DNA of 39,848 nucleotides, from contig JAITNK010000026.1 of the NCBI GenBank assembly GCA_031290515.1, positions 1 to 39,848 of the forward strand, read 5' to 3'. The position numbers and the translations under genes were made by a program. Position 1 is the stretch's first letter, and the number at the start of each line of letters is the position of its first letter. This DNA is from Oscillospiraceae bacterium (lineage in GTDB: Bacteria; Bacillota; Clostridia; Oscillospirales; Oscillospiraceae). Positions 9,512-19,483 of the stretch are shown here, one piece after another. The notes beneath the pieces are model-generated. The model worked only from the letters and a program-made list of their open reading frames with translations, did no database searches and had not been told where the DNA came from.

Positions 9512-11356
9512 TTACTCCACGGTGACGCTTTTGGCGAGATTGCGCGGCTTGTCGATTTCGGTTCCGCGCTCGAGCGCGCAGTAGTAGGCGAACATCTGAA
9601 GCGGGATAATCGCGAGCGACGGCAGAAACAGCTCCTCGAAGTCGGGGATCGCGATGCAGTCGTCAACCGCGTCGCGGTTCGATTCGACCTTCTCCCGCAG
9701 ACTTTCGGTGGTGACGGCGAGTACGCGCGCGCCGCGCGACTTGACTTCAGCGGCGTTCGACAGCGTCTTGTCGAGCAGGGGAGAGTACGCCGCGACCGTG
9801 ACTACCGGAGTGCCGTCCTCAATCAGCGCGATTGTGCCGTGCTTAAGCTCGCCCGCGGCGAACGCCTCGCTGTGAATGTACGAAACCTCTTTCAGCTTGT
9901 GGCTGCCCTCGACGGCGAGCGCGTAATCCACGTTGCGCCCGATAAAGAACATATTGTCCCGCGACGCGTACCGCGAGGCGAGATACTGGATTTGCTCGCG
10001 CAGCGGAAGCGTCGCGGCAATCGCGTCCGGAAGCGTCGCCAGTACGCGGAGCAGTTCCGAAAAACGCTCCGGCTCTATCGTGCCGCGCACCTGCGCGAGC
10101 TTCAGCGCGACGACGTACGAAAGCGCGAGCTGTGTACTGTACGCCTTTGTGCTTGCGACGCAGATTTCGGGGCCGGCATAGGTGTACAGCGTCCAGTCCG
10201 ATTCCTCGGCGATGACGCTGCCGACGACGTTGACGATAGACAGCACTTTCGCACCGCGTCGTTTCGCCTCGCGGAGCGCGGCAATCGTGTCCGCCGTCGT
10301 GCCGGACTGCGACAGCGTGATAACGAGCGTGCGGTCTGTGATAATCGGGTCGGAATAGCGGAACTCCGACGCGTAAACAACCTCGGTCGGCACCCGCGCG
10401 AGCTTTTCGACGACGTACTTCGCGACGAGACCGACGTACGACGCGGTGCCGCAGGCGGTGATATATATGCGCTCTACGCTTCGCAGGTATTCGTCTGAAA
10501 TGCCGAGTCCGTCGAGGTATATGCCGCCGTCCCGGAGCCGGGGAGAAAGCGCGGCGCGGACGCAGTCCGGCTGCTCCGTAATCTCTTTGATCATAAAATG
10601 CTCGAAGCCGCCCTTTTCGGCGGACGAAACGTCCCACCCGACGGTCTCGGTCTCGCGGGTGAACTCGTCAAGCTCGGAGGTAACGAGCGTAACCCCGTCT
10701 TTCGTAAGCACCGCGATTTCATAGTCGCGCAGGCGTATAATCGTGCGCGTATGCTCAAGCACCGCCGTAACGTCGCTCACAATGAAGTTTTCCCGTTCTC
10801 CGACCGCGATAAACAGCGGCGCGTCGCGCTTCGTCGCGATAATCGTGTCGGGAGCGTCCTCGCAGATGATTCCGAGCGCGTACTGCCCCTCCATACGGCG
10901 CGCGGCGGACGCGACCGCGTGCAGAACGTCGCCGGACTCCGCGTAAAAATACGCGATGAGGTTGACGGCGACCTCCGTGTCGGTCTGCGTGAAAAATTCG
11001 TAGCCCTTGGAAACGAGAAAGTCGCGGAGCCGCGTATAGTTCTCAATCGTGCCGTTATGTACGACTGCGATTTTCCCGCCGTCCGAGATGTGCGGGTGCG
11101 CGTTCGTCTCGTTCGGCTTGCCGTGCGTAGCCCAGCGCGTGTGTCCGAGTCCGACCGTGCCGGGCAAATCCGCGCCGCCGTGTACGGCTTCCGACAGATT
11201 GCTGATGTATCCCGCGGCTTTCGTTATGCAGAGCTTTCCGTCCCGCGCGACGACGAGTCCCGCCGAGTCGTAGCCCCTGTATTCGAGCCGGCGCAGCCCG
11301 CCGAGCAGTATCGGCGCGGCTTCGCGCTCTCCCGCGTAACCGATTATTCCGCACAT
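9512..11356 (-). CDS. glmS: Glutamine--fructose-6-phosphate aminotransferase (isomerizing)
   Basis: 614 aa; MCGIIGYAG N-terminal Ntn amidotransferase, SIS domains, C-terminal KPRNLAKSVTVE. Confidence 0.97.
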   Translation of the reverse strand: MCGIIGYAGEREAAPILLGGLRRLEYRGYDSAGLVVARDGKLCITKAAGYISNLSEAVHGGADLPGTVGLGHTRWATHGKPNETNAHPHISDGGKIAVVHNGTIENYTRLRDFLVSKGYEFFTQTDTEVAVNLIAYFYAESGDVLHAVASAARRMEGQYALGIICEDAPDTIIATKRDAPLFIAVGERENFIVSDVTAVLEHTRTIIRLRDYEIAVLTKDGVTLVTSELDEFTRETETVGWDVSSAEKGGFEHFMIKEITEQPDCVRAALSPRLRDGGIYLDGLGISDEYLRSVERIYITACGTASYVGLVAKYVVEKLARVPTEVVYASEFRYSDPIITDRTLVITLSQSGTTADTIAALREAKRRGAKVLSIVNVVGSVIAEESDWTLYTYAGPEICVASTKAYSTQLALSYVVALKLAQVRGTIEPERFSELLRVLATLPDAIAATLPLREQIQYLASRYASRDNMFFIGRNVDYALAVEGSHKLKEVSYIHSEAFAAGELKHGTIALIEDGTPVVTVAAYSPLLDKTLSNAAEVKSRGARVLAVTTESLREKVESNRDAVDDCIAIPDFEELFLPSLAIIPLQMFAYYCALERGTEIDKPRNLAKSVTVE

Positions 11357-11485
11357 AAAGTACCTCCTTATTGATACGCTCGGTCGGACAAGTCCTTCCT
11401 CGCTTCGCGCTTCGCACGGGGACGCCGCTGCGGCTGCGGCTCGCGCTGACCGCGCTCGCGGCGGGTGACGCAGTTGCGCGCGCAG

Positions 11486-12856
11486 CTACAGTACGGGGTA
11501 ATCTTCGGTGAAGCACGCGTCGCAGCTTCCGCAGGCTGAGTCGGGGATTATGGATTTCAGACTTCCGACGGACAGGAAGCCGACCGAGTCCGCGCCGACG
11601 ATTTTTGCGATTTCCTCCTCGGAATGGCGCACGGCTATCAGGTTGTCCTTGTCCGGAACGTCGGTGCCGTAATAGCACGGAGCGAGAAACTTCGGCGCGG
11701 TGGACAGCAGGTGAACCTCGGTCGCTCCGGCTTCGCGCAGGAGCCGGATTATCTGCTTCGCCGTGGTGCCGCGCACAATCGAGTCGTCGATGACGACGAC
11801 CCGTCTGCCGCTGACCGTGGCGCGCATAGGGTTCAGCTTGAGTTTGACGGCGCGCTCGCGCGTGTCCTGCCGCGGCTTGATAAACGTGCGCTGAATGTAG
11901 CGGTTTTTGATAAGTCCGTCGTTGTAAGGTATGCCGGTTTCGAGCGCGTAACCCTTTGCCCCGACAAGCCCGGAGTCGGGTACGCCGATTACGACGTCCG
12001 CGTCCACTGGGTGTTCCCGCGCGAGACACGCTCCGGCGTTGAGCCGCGCGTCGTACACGCTCTGCCCGTCGATTATGCTGTCCGGGCGCGCGAAGTACAG
12101 GTACTCGAATACGCAGAGGCGCGACGGCGGCGGGTTCTGCATCCGGATACTGTGCAGCTCGCCCTCGTATACCCAGACGACCTCGCCGGGCAGTACGTCG
12201 CGGACGAACGATGCGCCGACCGCGTCGAGCGCGCAGGACTCCGACGCGAAGATGTAAGCGTTGTTGCGTTTGCCGATGCAGAGCGGCCGCAGTCCCCACG
12301 GGTCGCGCGCGGCGAGCAGCTTCCGCGACGACATAAGCACAAGCGAATACGCGCCTTTTAAGTATGGCATCGCGTTCATAACAGCCTGCTGTATGCTGCC
12401 GGAGTTGAGCCGTTCCTGCGCGATGATATAGGCGATGATTTCGCTGTCGGTCGTCGTGTGGAAGATTGCGCCGCGGTATTCGCGGTCGGTGCGAAGCTCG
12501 TCGTAGTTGACAAGGTTGCCGTTGTGCGCGAGGGCGAGCGAGCCTTTGACGTATTTCAGCGTAAGCGGCTGAGCGTTTTCGCGTCCGCCGCCGCCGGTCG
12601 TGCTGTAGCGGACGTGTCCGATTGCCATAGTGCCGTTCAGGCGGTCGAGGTCTTCCTCCGTGAAAATGTCTCCGACGAGTCCGGCGTTTTTATGCACCGA
12701 AAGCTCGAGGTCGTTTATAGTTGCGATTCCCGCAGCCTCCTGACCGCGGTGCTGGAGCGCGAACAGCGCGTAGTAAGCCGCTCTGGCGCAGTCGCCGTCC
12801 GGGTGATATATGCCGAAAACGCCGCATTCTTCCCGAAGACCCGTGTTAAAGCTCAT
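11486..12856 (-). CDS. purF: Amidophosphoribosyltransferase
   Basis: EECGVFGIYHP catalytic Cys region, PRPP motif VVVIDDSIVRGTT. Confidence 0.97.
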   Translation of the reverse strand: MSFNTGLREECGVFGIYHPDGDCARAAYYALFALQHRGQEAAGIATINDLELSVHKNAGLVGDIFTEEDLDRLNGTMAIGHVRYSTTGGGGRENAQPLTLKYVKGSLALAHNGNLVNYDELRTDREYRGAIFHTTTDSEIIAYIIAQERLNSGSIQQAVMNAMPYLKGAYSLVLMSSRKLLAARDPWGLRPLCIGKRNNAYIFASESCALDAVGASFVRDVLPGEVVWVYEGELHSIRMQNPPPSRLCVFEYLYFARPDSIIDGQSVYDARLNAGACLAREHPVDADVVIGVPDSGLVGAKGYALETGIPYNDGLIKNRYIQRTFIKPRQDTRERAVKLKLNPMRATVSGRRVVVIDDSIVRGTTAKQIIRLLREAGATEVHLLSTAPKFLAPCYYGTDVPDKDNLIAVRHSEEEIAKIVGADSVGFLSVGSLKSIIPDSACGSCDACFTEDYPVL

Positions 12857-12955
12857 AATTCTCCTTTTGCAGGTAATAATATGAAGCGATCCGTGAAATA
12901 ATGTTAACTGCGGCGGCGTTAAGCCGGAGCGGAAAACCGAAAGGAGCGCGCGGTA

Positions 12956-13633
12956 TTGGTAATCTCCATATGCAGAACGATAATCATATACCTCTTAATG
13001 GTCGTGTCTATGCGCGTAATGGGAAAACGGCAGCTCGGGGAGCTTGAGCCGACGGAGTTCGTCGTCGCCGTGCTGATTTCGGATATAGCGGCGAACCCTC
13101 TCGCCGACCCGGGAACGCCGCTGCTTTACGGCGTGGTGCCGATCATAACGCTGATATTCTGCGAGGTAATGCTGTCGTTCGGGGTGCTGAAGTCACGGAA
13201 AATCAGAAGCGCGGTCTCGGGCAACCCGAGCGTCATCATCGAAAACGGCAAGATTCTTCAGAACGAAATGCGCCGCAACCGCTTCACGATTGACGAGCTG
13301 ATTGAACACCTGCGCAAGCACGGAGCCTGCGACGTCGGCGGGGTGAAGTACGCCGTGCTCGAAACGGACGGCTCGCTGTCTGTGATTCCGTATGCCGCGC
13401 GGTCGCCGGTAACGCCGCTTCAGATGAACATCGAGACCGGAGAGGCGGAAATTCCGCTTGTGCTCATATCCGACGGCGAAGTTATCCGCGAGAGCCTGCT
13501 CGGCATCGGCAAAGACCGCGAATGGCTCGAAGGGAAGCTCTCCGAAAACGGCTTCGGCGACGCGAAAGAAGTGTTTATTATGACGGCGGACTGTCTCGGC
13601 AACTGCTTTTTCGCCGCGAGGGAACCGGCGTGA
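12956..13633 (+). CDS. DUF421 (YetF-like) membrane protein
   Basis: RVMGKRQLGELEPTEFVVAVLISDIAANPL signature; RBS aaggag; TTG start. Confidence 0.85.
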   Translation: MVISICRTIIIYLLMVVSMRVMGKRQLGELEPTEFVVAVLISDIAANPLADPGTPLLYGVVPIITLIFCEVMLSFGVLKSRKIRSAVSGNPSVIIENGKILQNEMRRNRFTIDELIEHLRKHGACDVGGVKYAVLETDGSLSVIPYAARSPVTPLQMNIETGEAEIPLVLISDGEVIRESLLGIGKDREWLEGKLSENGFGDAKEVFIMTADCLGNCFFAAREPA

Positions 13634-14010
13634 AGAAAGAAATCGCGGTTTCCGCCGTGTTCGCGCTGCTTATTTTTCTTGCGGTAATGAACGTGCGGTT
13701 TATAGGGAAGCTGACTTCGGAAATCAAGTCGATGACCGAAGAGACTATGACGCTCGCGCAGCGCGGCGAGTGGGACCGCGCGGAGAAGCTCGCCCGCGAA
13801 GCCGCGGAGCTTTGGGAGAAGAGCGACGCGCGTACGCACCTTGTCCTGCGGCACACCGCAATCGAGAACGCCGACATCGTACTCAACGCGCACATCGGCT
13901 TTATGTCCTCGCGGAACCAAAAGGAGGCACAGGGTTCCGCGAGAAGCGTGCGCTCCGTTATCAACGGTATCCGCGAGCTTGAATGCTTCCGTCTCGGCAG
14001 TATTTTCTAA
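13630..14010 (+). CDS. DUF4363-like small membrane-anchored protein
   Basis: GTG start overlapping the upstream stop (gtga): MKKEIAVSAVFALLIFLAVMNVRFIGKLTSEIKSM... Confidence 0.7.
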   Translation: MKKEIAVSAVFALLIFLAVMNVRFIGKLTSEIKSMTEETMTLAQRGEWDRAEKLAREAAELWEKSDARTHLVLRHTAIENADIVLNAHIGFMSSRNQKEAQGSARSVRSVINGIRELECFRLGSIF

Positions 14011-14016
14011 CGTGTA

Positions 14017-14122
14017 TTTTCCGCTCGGTCGGCGGAGCCTCCCGCGCTGTGTTTTCCGCTCGGTCGGGCAAGCCCTCCCGCGCTGTATTTTCCGCTCGGT
14101 CGGGCAGCCCTCCCGTCGCTCA
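14017..14122 (-). repeat. Three tandem ~36-bp copies of the dispersed repeat (PTER repeat)
   Basis: ttttccgctcggtcggcggagcctcccgcgctgtg / ttttccgctcggtcgggcaagccctcccgcgctgta / ttttccgctcggtcgggcagccctcccgtcgctca. Confidence 0.9.
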
Positions 14123-14245
14123 ATATTTTTCGCCGCGCAGCGGCTCAAAAAACGCCGCTGCCGTTCCGTATGCTCGCGGTGCGCCGCTCGCTGACGGAAC
14201 GTTACTCGCGGCGGCGAGCGCATTATGCGCTCGCTCACGTTATTT

Positions 14246-14318
14246 GCCGCTCGGTCGGCGGAGCCTCCCGCGCTGTATTTTCCGCTTGGTCGGGCAAGCC
14301 CTCCCGTCGCTCCGTGCT
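14246..14318 (-). repeat. Two further tandem copies of the dispersed repeat
   Basis: ccgctcggtcggcggagcctcccgcgctgtatttt / ccgcttggtcgggcaagccctcccgtcgctccgtg. Confidence 0.85.
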
Positions 14319-14346
14319 CACTGCGTTCGCACAGGGAACGCGCCGC

Positions 14347-14802
14347 TTATTTGCCGTTGATGATTTTCTGAATCTCTTCCATAAAGCTGTTGACGTCCTT
14401 GAACTGCCGGTACACAGACGCGAACCGGACGTAAGCGACCTCGTCAATCTCTTTAAGCTTGCGCATAACAAGCTCGCCGACGTCCGTACTCGGGATTTCG
14501 TTTTCGAGCATATTTTGCAGTTCCATCTCAATTTCGTCGGCTATGGCGGTAAGCTCCGCGAGGCTGACCGGGCGGTTCGCGCACGATTGCAGCATACCGC
14601 GAATCAGCTTCTCTTTGTCGAACGCCTGACGGCTGCCGCCCCGCTTGACAACGATAAGCGGCAGCCGCTCGACGTTTTCGTAAGTAGTAAAGCGTCTGCC
14701 GCAGTTGATACACTCGCGGCGGCGGCGTATAGTCGCGCCCTCCTCGGCGGGGCGGGAATCGACGACGCGGCTGTCCGGGTGCGCGCAGTAGGGGCATTTC
14801 AT
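14347..14802 (-). CDS. nrdR: Transcriptional repressor NrdR
   Basis: MKCPYCAHPDSRVVDSRPAEEGATIRRRRECINCGRRFTTYE; start at 14802 inside the longer ORF. Confidence 0.95.
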   Translation of the reverse strand: MKCPYCAHPDSRVVDSRPAEEGATIRRRRECINCGRRFTTYENVERLPLIVVKRGGSRQAFDKEKLIRGMLQSCANRPVSLAELTAIADEIEMELQNMLENEIPSTDVGELVMRKLKEIDEVAYVRFASVYRQFKDVNSFMEEIQKIINGK

Positions 14803-14978
14803 AGTGCAAATTCTCCTTAGAGCAGAAGTCAGATGTGACGTGGCGGAAGTCAGGCGCGCCGGAAAGTACGAGTCAGGACAATACGGACGGTAAGTATAAA
14901 TAATTATAACATACCGCGCCGTGCAATGCAAGTACAGTTATTCGCCGGAAGACCGCCGCGATTTATTACAAATAACTC

Positions 14979-15007
14979 TTGACAACCGGAAAACGCTGTG
15001 CTACAAT
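14979..15007 (+). promoter_or_regulatory. SigA promoter for rpmG-secE-nusG-rplKA
   Basis: TTGACA-17 nt-TACAAT with TG extended -10. Confidence 0.85.
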
Positions 15008-15098
15008 ACCTGTACCTGTCAGCAGACAGGTTAATTTTGTGTTGCAAACTTGTCTGCAAATTCAGCAGGGAGGCAAGTATTTAAGGAGGAACGCCGAA

Positions 15099-15248
15099 AT
15101 GCGGGTTAAGATTACCCTGCGCTGCACGGAGTGCAAACAGCGCAACTATGACACAGTCAAGAACAAGAAGAACACCCCCGAGAAGCTCGAGCTTAATAAG
15201 TATTGCCGCTTCTGCCGCAAGCATACGGTTCATTCGGAGACGAAGTAA
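15099..15248 (+). CDS. rpmG: 50S ribosomal protein L33
   Basis: [52 protein letters not shown] aaggagg. Confidence 0.96.
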   Translation: MRVKITLRCTECKQRNYDTVKNKKNTPEKLELNKYCRFCRKHTVHSETK

Positions 15249-15279
15249 GGGCGTTGCGCACTCTGTACCCGGAATGTAA

Positions 15280-15361
15280 GGCATTTCGGCAAAGCCGCGG
15301 CTCACGAAGCGGCGTTTTGCCGGAACAAAAGCGACGGGAGGCTTCGCCGACCGAGCGGATA
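15280..15361 (+). repeat. Composite dispersed repeat (hairpin plus PTER unit)
   Basis: GGCATTTCGGCAAAG...GGCGTTTTGCCG...GCGACGGGAGGCTTCGCCGACCGAGCGG; shared with 4977..5056 and 24259..24338. Confidence 0.8.
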
Positions 15362-15379
15362 GTAAAGGAGCATAAATCT

Positions 15380-15712
15380 ATGTCCGACGACACGTTTGAA
15401 GACGAATCGGAAGAAATCGAAGAATCCGAAGCCAAGCCAATACGTCCGGTTAAAACCGGCGGGGCGGACAAGTCCGGAAAGTCCGGTAAGCCGGCGCGAA
15501 AGAAGAAACCCGGCAGAAAAGGAATCGCAAAGTGGTTCCGCGAGATGCGGAGCGAGCTGAAAAAGGTCGTCTGGCCGACCCGCAAACAGGTTCGGCAGAA
15601 CACTTTCGTCTCGCTCGTCGTTATGGCGGTTTCCGCCGTTGTGCTGTGGGCGGTCGATCAGAGCGGCACGCAGATTTTTGTCGCGATCACCAAGCTGCTC
15701 AAACGCTCGTAA
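15380..15712 (+). CDS. secE: Preprotein translocase subunit SecE
   Basis: WFREMRSELKKVVWPTRKQVRQNTFVSLVVMAVSAVVLWAVD. Confidence 0.93.
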   Translation: MSDDTFEDESEEIEESEAKPIRPVKTGGADKSGKSGKPARKKKPGRKGIAKWFREMRSELKKVVWPTRKQVRQNTFVSLVVMAVSAVVLWAVDQSGTQIFVAITKLLKRS

Positions 15713-16266
15713 TGGCTGAGAGCAAAGCGGAGTGGTATATAGTCCACACCTATTCGGGCTATGAAAACGCGGTCGCCTCGACGGTGCTGAAAGCCGCCGA
15801 AAACCGCGGAATGATGAAAACCGAGGAAAGCCCCAACCCCTCGAACGAGGTGATATTCGACGTTACGATTCCGGTCGAAACCGTCACGGAATACGTCGAA
15901 GGCAAGGAGAAAATCTCCGAACGGAAGGTTTTTCCGGGATATGTGCTGATTCGTATGGCAATGACGGACGAGTCGTGGCACCTCGTCAGAAACGTGCGCG
16001 GCGTCACCGGGTTCGTCGGCAGCGGAAACAAGGCGGTTCCGCTCACCGAGGAGGAGGTGCGCTCGATAGGACTCGAAAAGCGCGTCGCCGTCGCCGTGGG
16101 GTACGACGTGGGTTCCGCCGTCAAGATTGTGGACGGTCCGTTTGACGGGTTCATCGGCAAGGTCGAGAGCGTCGATAAGGCGAACGCGCGCGCGCAGGTC
16201 ATCGTATCTATGTTCGGGCGCGAAACGCCGGTAGACCTCGAGTTCCGGCAGATTCAGGCGGTATAG
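15712..16266 (+). CDS. nusG: Transcription termination/antitermination factor NusG
   Basis: AEWYIVHTYSGYENAV, FPGYVLIRM, VRGVTGFVG, VDGPFDGFIGKVE; TAATG overlap with secE. Confidence 0.96.
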   Translation: MAESKAEWYIVHTYSGYENAVASTVLKAAENRGMMKTEESPNPSNEVIFDVTIPVETVTEYVEGKEKISERKVFPGYVLIRMAMTDESWHLVRNVRGVTGFVGSGNKAVPLTEEEVRSIGLEKRVAVAVGYDVGSAVKIVDGPFDGFIGKVESVDKANARAQVIVSMFGRETPVDLEFRQIQAV

Positions 16267-16365
16267 CCGGAAGCGGACCGGGAAACCGGTATGCGCCGGG
16301 ACCGCAAAATAAAAAGGCACCGCAGCCGCACCGCGGCTTTGTTGCGCCGCGCTTTGTGCGGCAAA

Positions 16366-16404
16366 GTGGGAGGAGTCCGGGAAACGGACTCCGCCGAAAA
16401 CCAC
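16366..16404 (+). promoter_or_regulatory. Probable ribosomal protein L1-binding leader of the rplKA mRNA
   Basis: GTGG-GA-GGAGTCCG-ggaaa-CGGACTCC-GCCGAAAA-CCAC: two helices around an asymmetric internal loop just upstream of the rplK RBS. Confidence 0.65.
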
Positions 16405-16424
16405 ATCAGGAGGAAATTTAATAA

Positions 16425-16850
16425 ATGGCAGCGAAAATCACAGGGTACGTCAAACTTCAGATTCCCGCCGGAAAGGCGACTCCCGCGCCGCCCGTAGGAC
16501 CCGCGCTCGGACAGGCGGGCGTTAACATCACCGCGTTCACGAAGGAATTCAACGAGCGCACCGCGAAGGACGCGGGAATGATGATTCCGGTCGTCATAAC
16601 CGTTTACGCCGACCGCACTTTCTCCTTCGCGACGAAAGTTCCCCCCGTTCCGGACCTGCTTCGCCGTGCGACGGGCATCGAAAAAGGCTCCGGCGTTCCG
16701 CAGCGCGACAAGGTCGCGAACATTTCGTCGGCTGACGTTCGCAAAATCGCGGAACAGAAACTTCCGGACACGAACGCCGGTTCGGTCGAGGCGGCGATGC
16801 GTATGGTCGCCGGCACAGCCCGCAGTATGGGCATCGTGGTCACGGACTAA
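16425..16850 (+). CDS. rplK: 50S ribosomal protein L11
   Basis: [27 protein letters not shown]. Confidence 0.98.
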   Translation: MAAKITGYVKLQIPAGKATPAPPVGPALGQAGVNITAFTKEFNERTAKDAGMMIPVVITVYADRTFSFATKVPPVPDLLRRATGIEKGSGVPQRDKVANISSADVRKIAEQKLPDTNAGSVEAAMRMVAGTARSMGIVVTD

Positions 16851-16866
16851 GGGGAGGAAAAGACGA

Positions 16867-17559
16867 ATGTTCAGAGGCAAAAACTATAAAGAGAGCGTAA
16901 AGCTCATCGAAAAAACGCAGCAGTACGACTCCGCGGAGGCGTTCGACCTCGTAATCAAGACCTCGAAAGCGAAGTTCGACGAGACGGTTGAGCTTCATAT
17001 CAAGCTCGGAGTAGACTCGCGTCACGCGGACCAGCAGGTGCGCGGCGCGATAGTCCTGCCGCACGGCACCGGAAAAGTCCGCCGCGTACTCGTGTTCTGC
17101 AAGGAAGAGCGCGTCCAGGAATCGCTCGACGCGGGCGCGGATTACGCCGGAGGGCAGGAGCTTGTCGAGCGTATTCAGAAAGAGAATTTCTTCGATTACG
17201 ACGTCGTCGTCGCGACCCCGGATATGATGGGCGTCGTCGGACGGCTCGGAAAAATCCTCGGACCCAAGGGCTTGATGCCGACCCCGAAAGCCGGTACGGT
17301 CACGGCGAATATCGCGCAGGCGATTTCGGAAATCAAAGCGGGTAAAATCGAGTACCGTCTCGACAAGACGAACATCATTCACTGCCCGATCGGTAAGGTC
17401 TCGTTCGGCGTGGAGAAGCTGAACGACAACTACGCCGCGCTCGTTTCGGCGGTAATCCGCGCGAAGCCCGCCGCCGCGAAAGGGCAGTACATCAGAAGCT
17501 GCGTCACCGCGAGTACGATGGGACCCGGCGTTAAAATCAACGCGCAGAAGCAGATATAG
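16867..17559 (+). CDS. rplA: 50S ribosomal protein L1
   Basis: Start MFRGKNYKE at 16867; [41 protein letters not shown]. Confidence 0.97.
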   Translation: MFRGKNYKESVKLIEKTQQYDSAEAFDLVIKTSKAKFDETVELHIKLGVDSRHADQQVRGAIVLPHGTGKVRRVLVFCKEERVQESLDAGADYAGGQELVERIQKENFFDYDVVVATPDMMGVVGRLGKILGPKGLMPTPKAGTVTANIAQAISEIKAGKIEYRLDKTNIIHCPIGKVSFGVEKLNDNYAALVSAVIRAKPAAAKGQYIRSCVTASTMGPGVKINAQKQI

Positions 17560-17572
17560 GATAGCGCAATAT

Positions 17573-17607
17573 AAACGACCGGCGGGGCATTGCTCCGCCG
17601 GTCGTTT
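17573..17607 (+). terminator. Intrinsic terminator-like hairpin after rplA
   Basis: AAACGACCGGCGG...CCGCCGGTCGTTT stem with GC-rich core. Confidence 0.65.
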
Positions 17608-17618
17608 GCTGTCAGCCG

Positions 17619-17743
17619 CGCGGAGCGCGGGAGCGCGTCGCCCGACCGGGCGGCAGATAAGCCGACAGCGCCGGCTCCGCGTCCGCAGACGCGTACCCCG
17701 TGCGAGCGCGGAGCGCGGGAGGGCTTCGCCCGACCGGGCGGCA
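17619..17743 (+). repeat. Two copies of the dispersed repeat
   Basis: ggagcgcgggagcgcgtcgcccgaccgggcggcag and ggagcgcgggagggcttcgcccgaccgggcggcaa. Confidence 0.75.
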
Positions 17744-17843
17744 AAAAAGTGATTTGCGTTGCGAGTATCCGGGCGTAAAACGGCGAAAACAAGAGCTGTG
17801 CGCCGATAGCGACTTTTGAGACGCGAATTTCTCAAAATTGTTC

Positions 17844-17872
17844 TTGACATACCGTGCCGTTTGGGTTTTAAT
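17844..17872 (+). promoter_or_regulatory. SigA promoter for rplM-rpsI
   Basis: TTGACA-17 nt-TTTAAT. Confidence 0.75.
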
Positions 17873-17929
17873 TATCGGGCTGCAATTTAAGAACAAAAAC
17901 AGGCAAAAACCCGAAAAGGAGATATTTAC

Positions 17930-18373
17930 TTGTCAACAACACTTGCAAAACCCAATGAAGTCGTCCGCAAATGGTATGTGCTCGACGCGAAAGGCGAAAG
18001 CCTCGGACGCACAGCCGTCAAGGCGGCGGTACTGCTCCGCGGAAAGCACAAGCCGGACTACACGCCGAACGTCGATACCGGAGACTTCGTTATCGTCGTA
18101 AACTGCGCCGAGGCGGTGCTGACCGGAGACAAGCTGCGGCAGAAGTACTACCGCCGCCATTCCGGCTGGATCGGCGGACTGAAAGAAATTCAGTACAAGC
18201 AGATTATGGAGACGCGTCCCGAATTCGCGATGACGGTCGCGGTTGACGGTATGCTCGCGAAAAACAGTCTCGGACGCGCGCAGGCGAAGCGGCTTCGCGT
18301 GTTCGCCGGAGCGGAGCATATCCACGCGGCGCAGAAGCCCGAAGTCATTGCGAATCAGGGGAGGACGAAATAA
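17930..18373 (+). CDS. rplM: 50S ribosomal protein L13
   Basis: VRKWYVLDAKGESLGRTAVKAAVLLRGKHKPDYTPNVDTGDFVIVVN; TTG start. Confidence 0.97.
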   Translation: MSTTLAKPNEVVRKWYVLDAKGESLGRTAVKAAVLLRGKHKPDYTPNVDTGDFVIVVNCAEAVLTGDKLRQKYYRRHSGWIGGLKEIQYKQIMETRPEFAMTVAVDGMLAKNSLGRAQAKRLRVFAGAEHIHAAQKPEVIANQGRTK

Positions 18374-18778
18374 ATGTATCAGAGCAAAAAGCCCTATCTC
18401 TACGGCACCGGCAGACGCAAATCCTCGGTCGCGCGCGTACATCTGTTTCTCGGAGGCACCGGAACGATTACAATCAACGGACGCGACATTGACGACTATT
18501 TCGGTCTCGAAACGCTGAAGCTGCTCGTGCGTCAGCCGCTCGAAACGACCGGACTTTCCGGCAAGGTGGACATCGAAGCGACGGCGTCGGGCGGCGGAGT
18601 TACCGGGCAGGCGGGAGCCGTGCGCCACGGCGTAGCCCGCGCGCTGCTCCTCGCGGACGGAGACTACCGCGCCGCGCTGAAAGCCGCGGGATTCCTGACG
18701 CGCGACCCCAGAATGAAAGAGCGCAAGAAGTACGGACTCAAGGCAGCCCGCCGCGCTCCGCAGTTCTCCAAGCGGTAG
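18374..18778 (+). CDS. rpsI: 30S ribosomal protein S9
   Basis: [13 protein letters not shown] ... [14 protein letters not shown]. Confidence 0.98.
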   Translation: MYQSKKPYLYGTGRRKSSVARVHLFLGGTGTITINGRDIDDYFGLETLKLLVRQPLETTGLSGKVDIEATASGGGVTGQAGAVRHGVARALLLADGDYRAALKAAGFLTRDPRMKERKKYGLKAARRAPQFSKR

Positions 18779-18779
18779 T

Positions 18780-19352
18780 TTGAAACCCCTAACGGCTGCC
18801 GGAGAGACGGCAAAGCCGTCTCCGGGTAAGCGGCGTGACGGTTTTGCCGGACCGGGCGAACAAATAGACCTGCGCGAGGTCATCGGCGTTCCCGGAATGA
18901 CGCAGAGCTTCGGGTTCACGCCCGACCTGACCGCATTTCTCGGCGGAATGTACTCCGGGGTGCGCGGCACTCCGAAAGTTACGGGCAAAATCCGCAACAG
19001 CGCGGGGACGCTCTCGCTCGCGGCGCATATTGACGCAGTCGTTACCGCGACCTGTTCGCGGTGCCTGAAGGAATTCGGCTTCGTCATAGAGCGGGACATT
19101 ACCGCGTCTCTGTCCGAGAGTCCGGAAGCGGAAGAGGATTCCGAGCTGTACTGCGTTTCCGACGCGAAAATCGACGCGAACGAGCTTATAGTTACGGAGC
19201 TTATACTCGATTCGCCGCAAAGTCCGGTATGCCGCGAGGACTGCGCCGGGCTGTGCGTAAAGTGCGGAAAAGACCTGAACGAGGGCGAATGCGGTTGCGC
19301 CGGCGAAGCCGACCCGCGTTTCGCCGCGCTGCTCGGCTGGTCTGACGAATAG
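18780..19352 (+). CDS. DUF177 (YceD-like) protein
   Basis: IDLREVIGVPGMTQ, CSRCLKEF, CREDCAGLCVKCGKDLNEGECGC; TTG start; repeat-derived N-terminal extension. Confidence 0.85.
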   Translation: MKPLTAAGETAKPSPGKRRDGFAGPGEQIDLREVIGVPGMTQSFGFTPDLTAFLGGMYSGVRGTPKVTGKIRNSAGTLSLAAHIDAVVTATCSRCLKEFGFVIERDITASLSESPEAEEDSELYCVSDAKIDANELIVTELILDSPQSPVCREDCAGLCVKCGKDLNEGECGCAGEADPRFAALLGWSDE

Positions 19353-19483
19353 CTGTCCGGCGAGCGGCACCGTGACCGCAGTCGCGTACGCGTGCGAGCT
19401 TGCGAGCGGATAATACACCGGCGGATAATACAATCGCAGGCAGGGCTTTGCCCTGCCGAGCGTCTGACAAGGAGGTATAAAAA

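Noticed and set aside
11357-11485. glmS ribozyme upstream of glmS
   Set aside because: The short intergenic region has no recognisable glmS ribozyme core; it holds a repeat fragment and GC-rich sequence.
14017-14318. Possible CRISPR array
   Set aside because: Copies are directly adjacent or separated by unrelated lengths, with no regular unique spacers, and the same unit is dispersed across the window.
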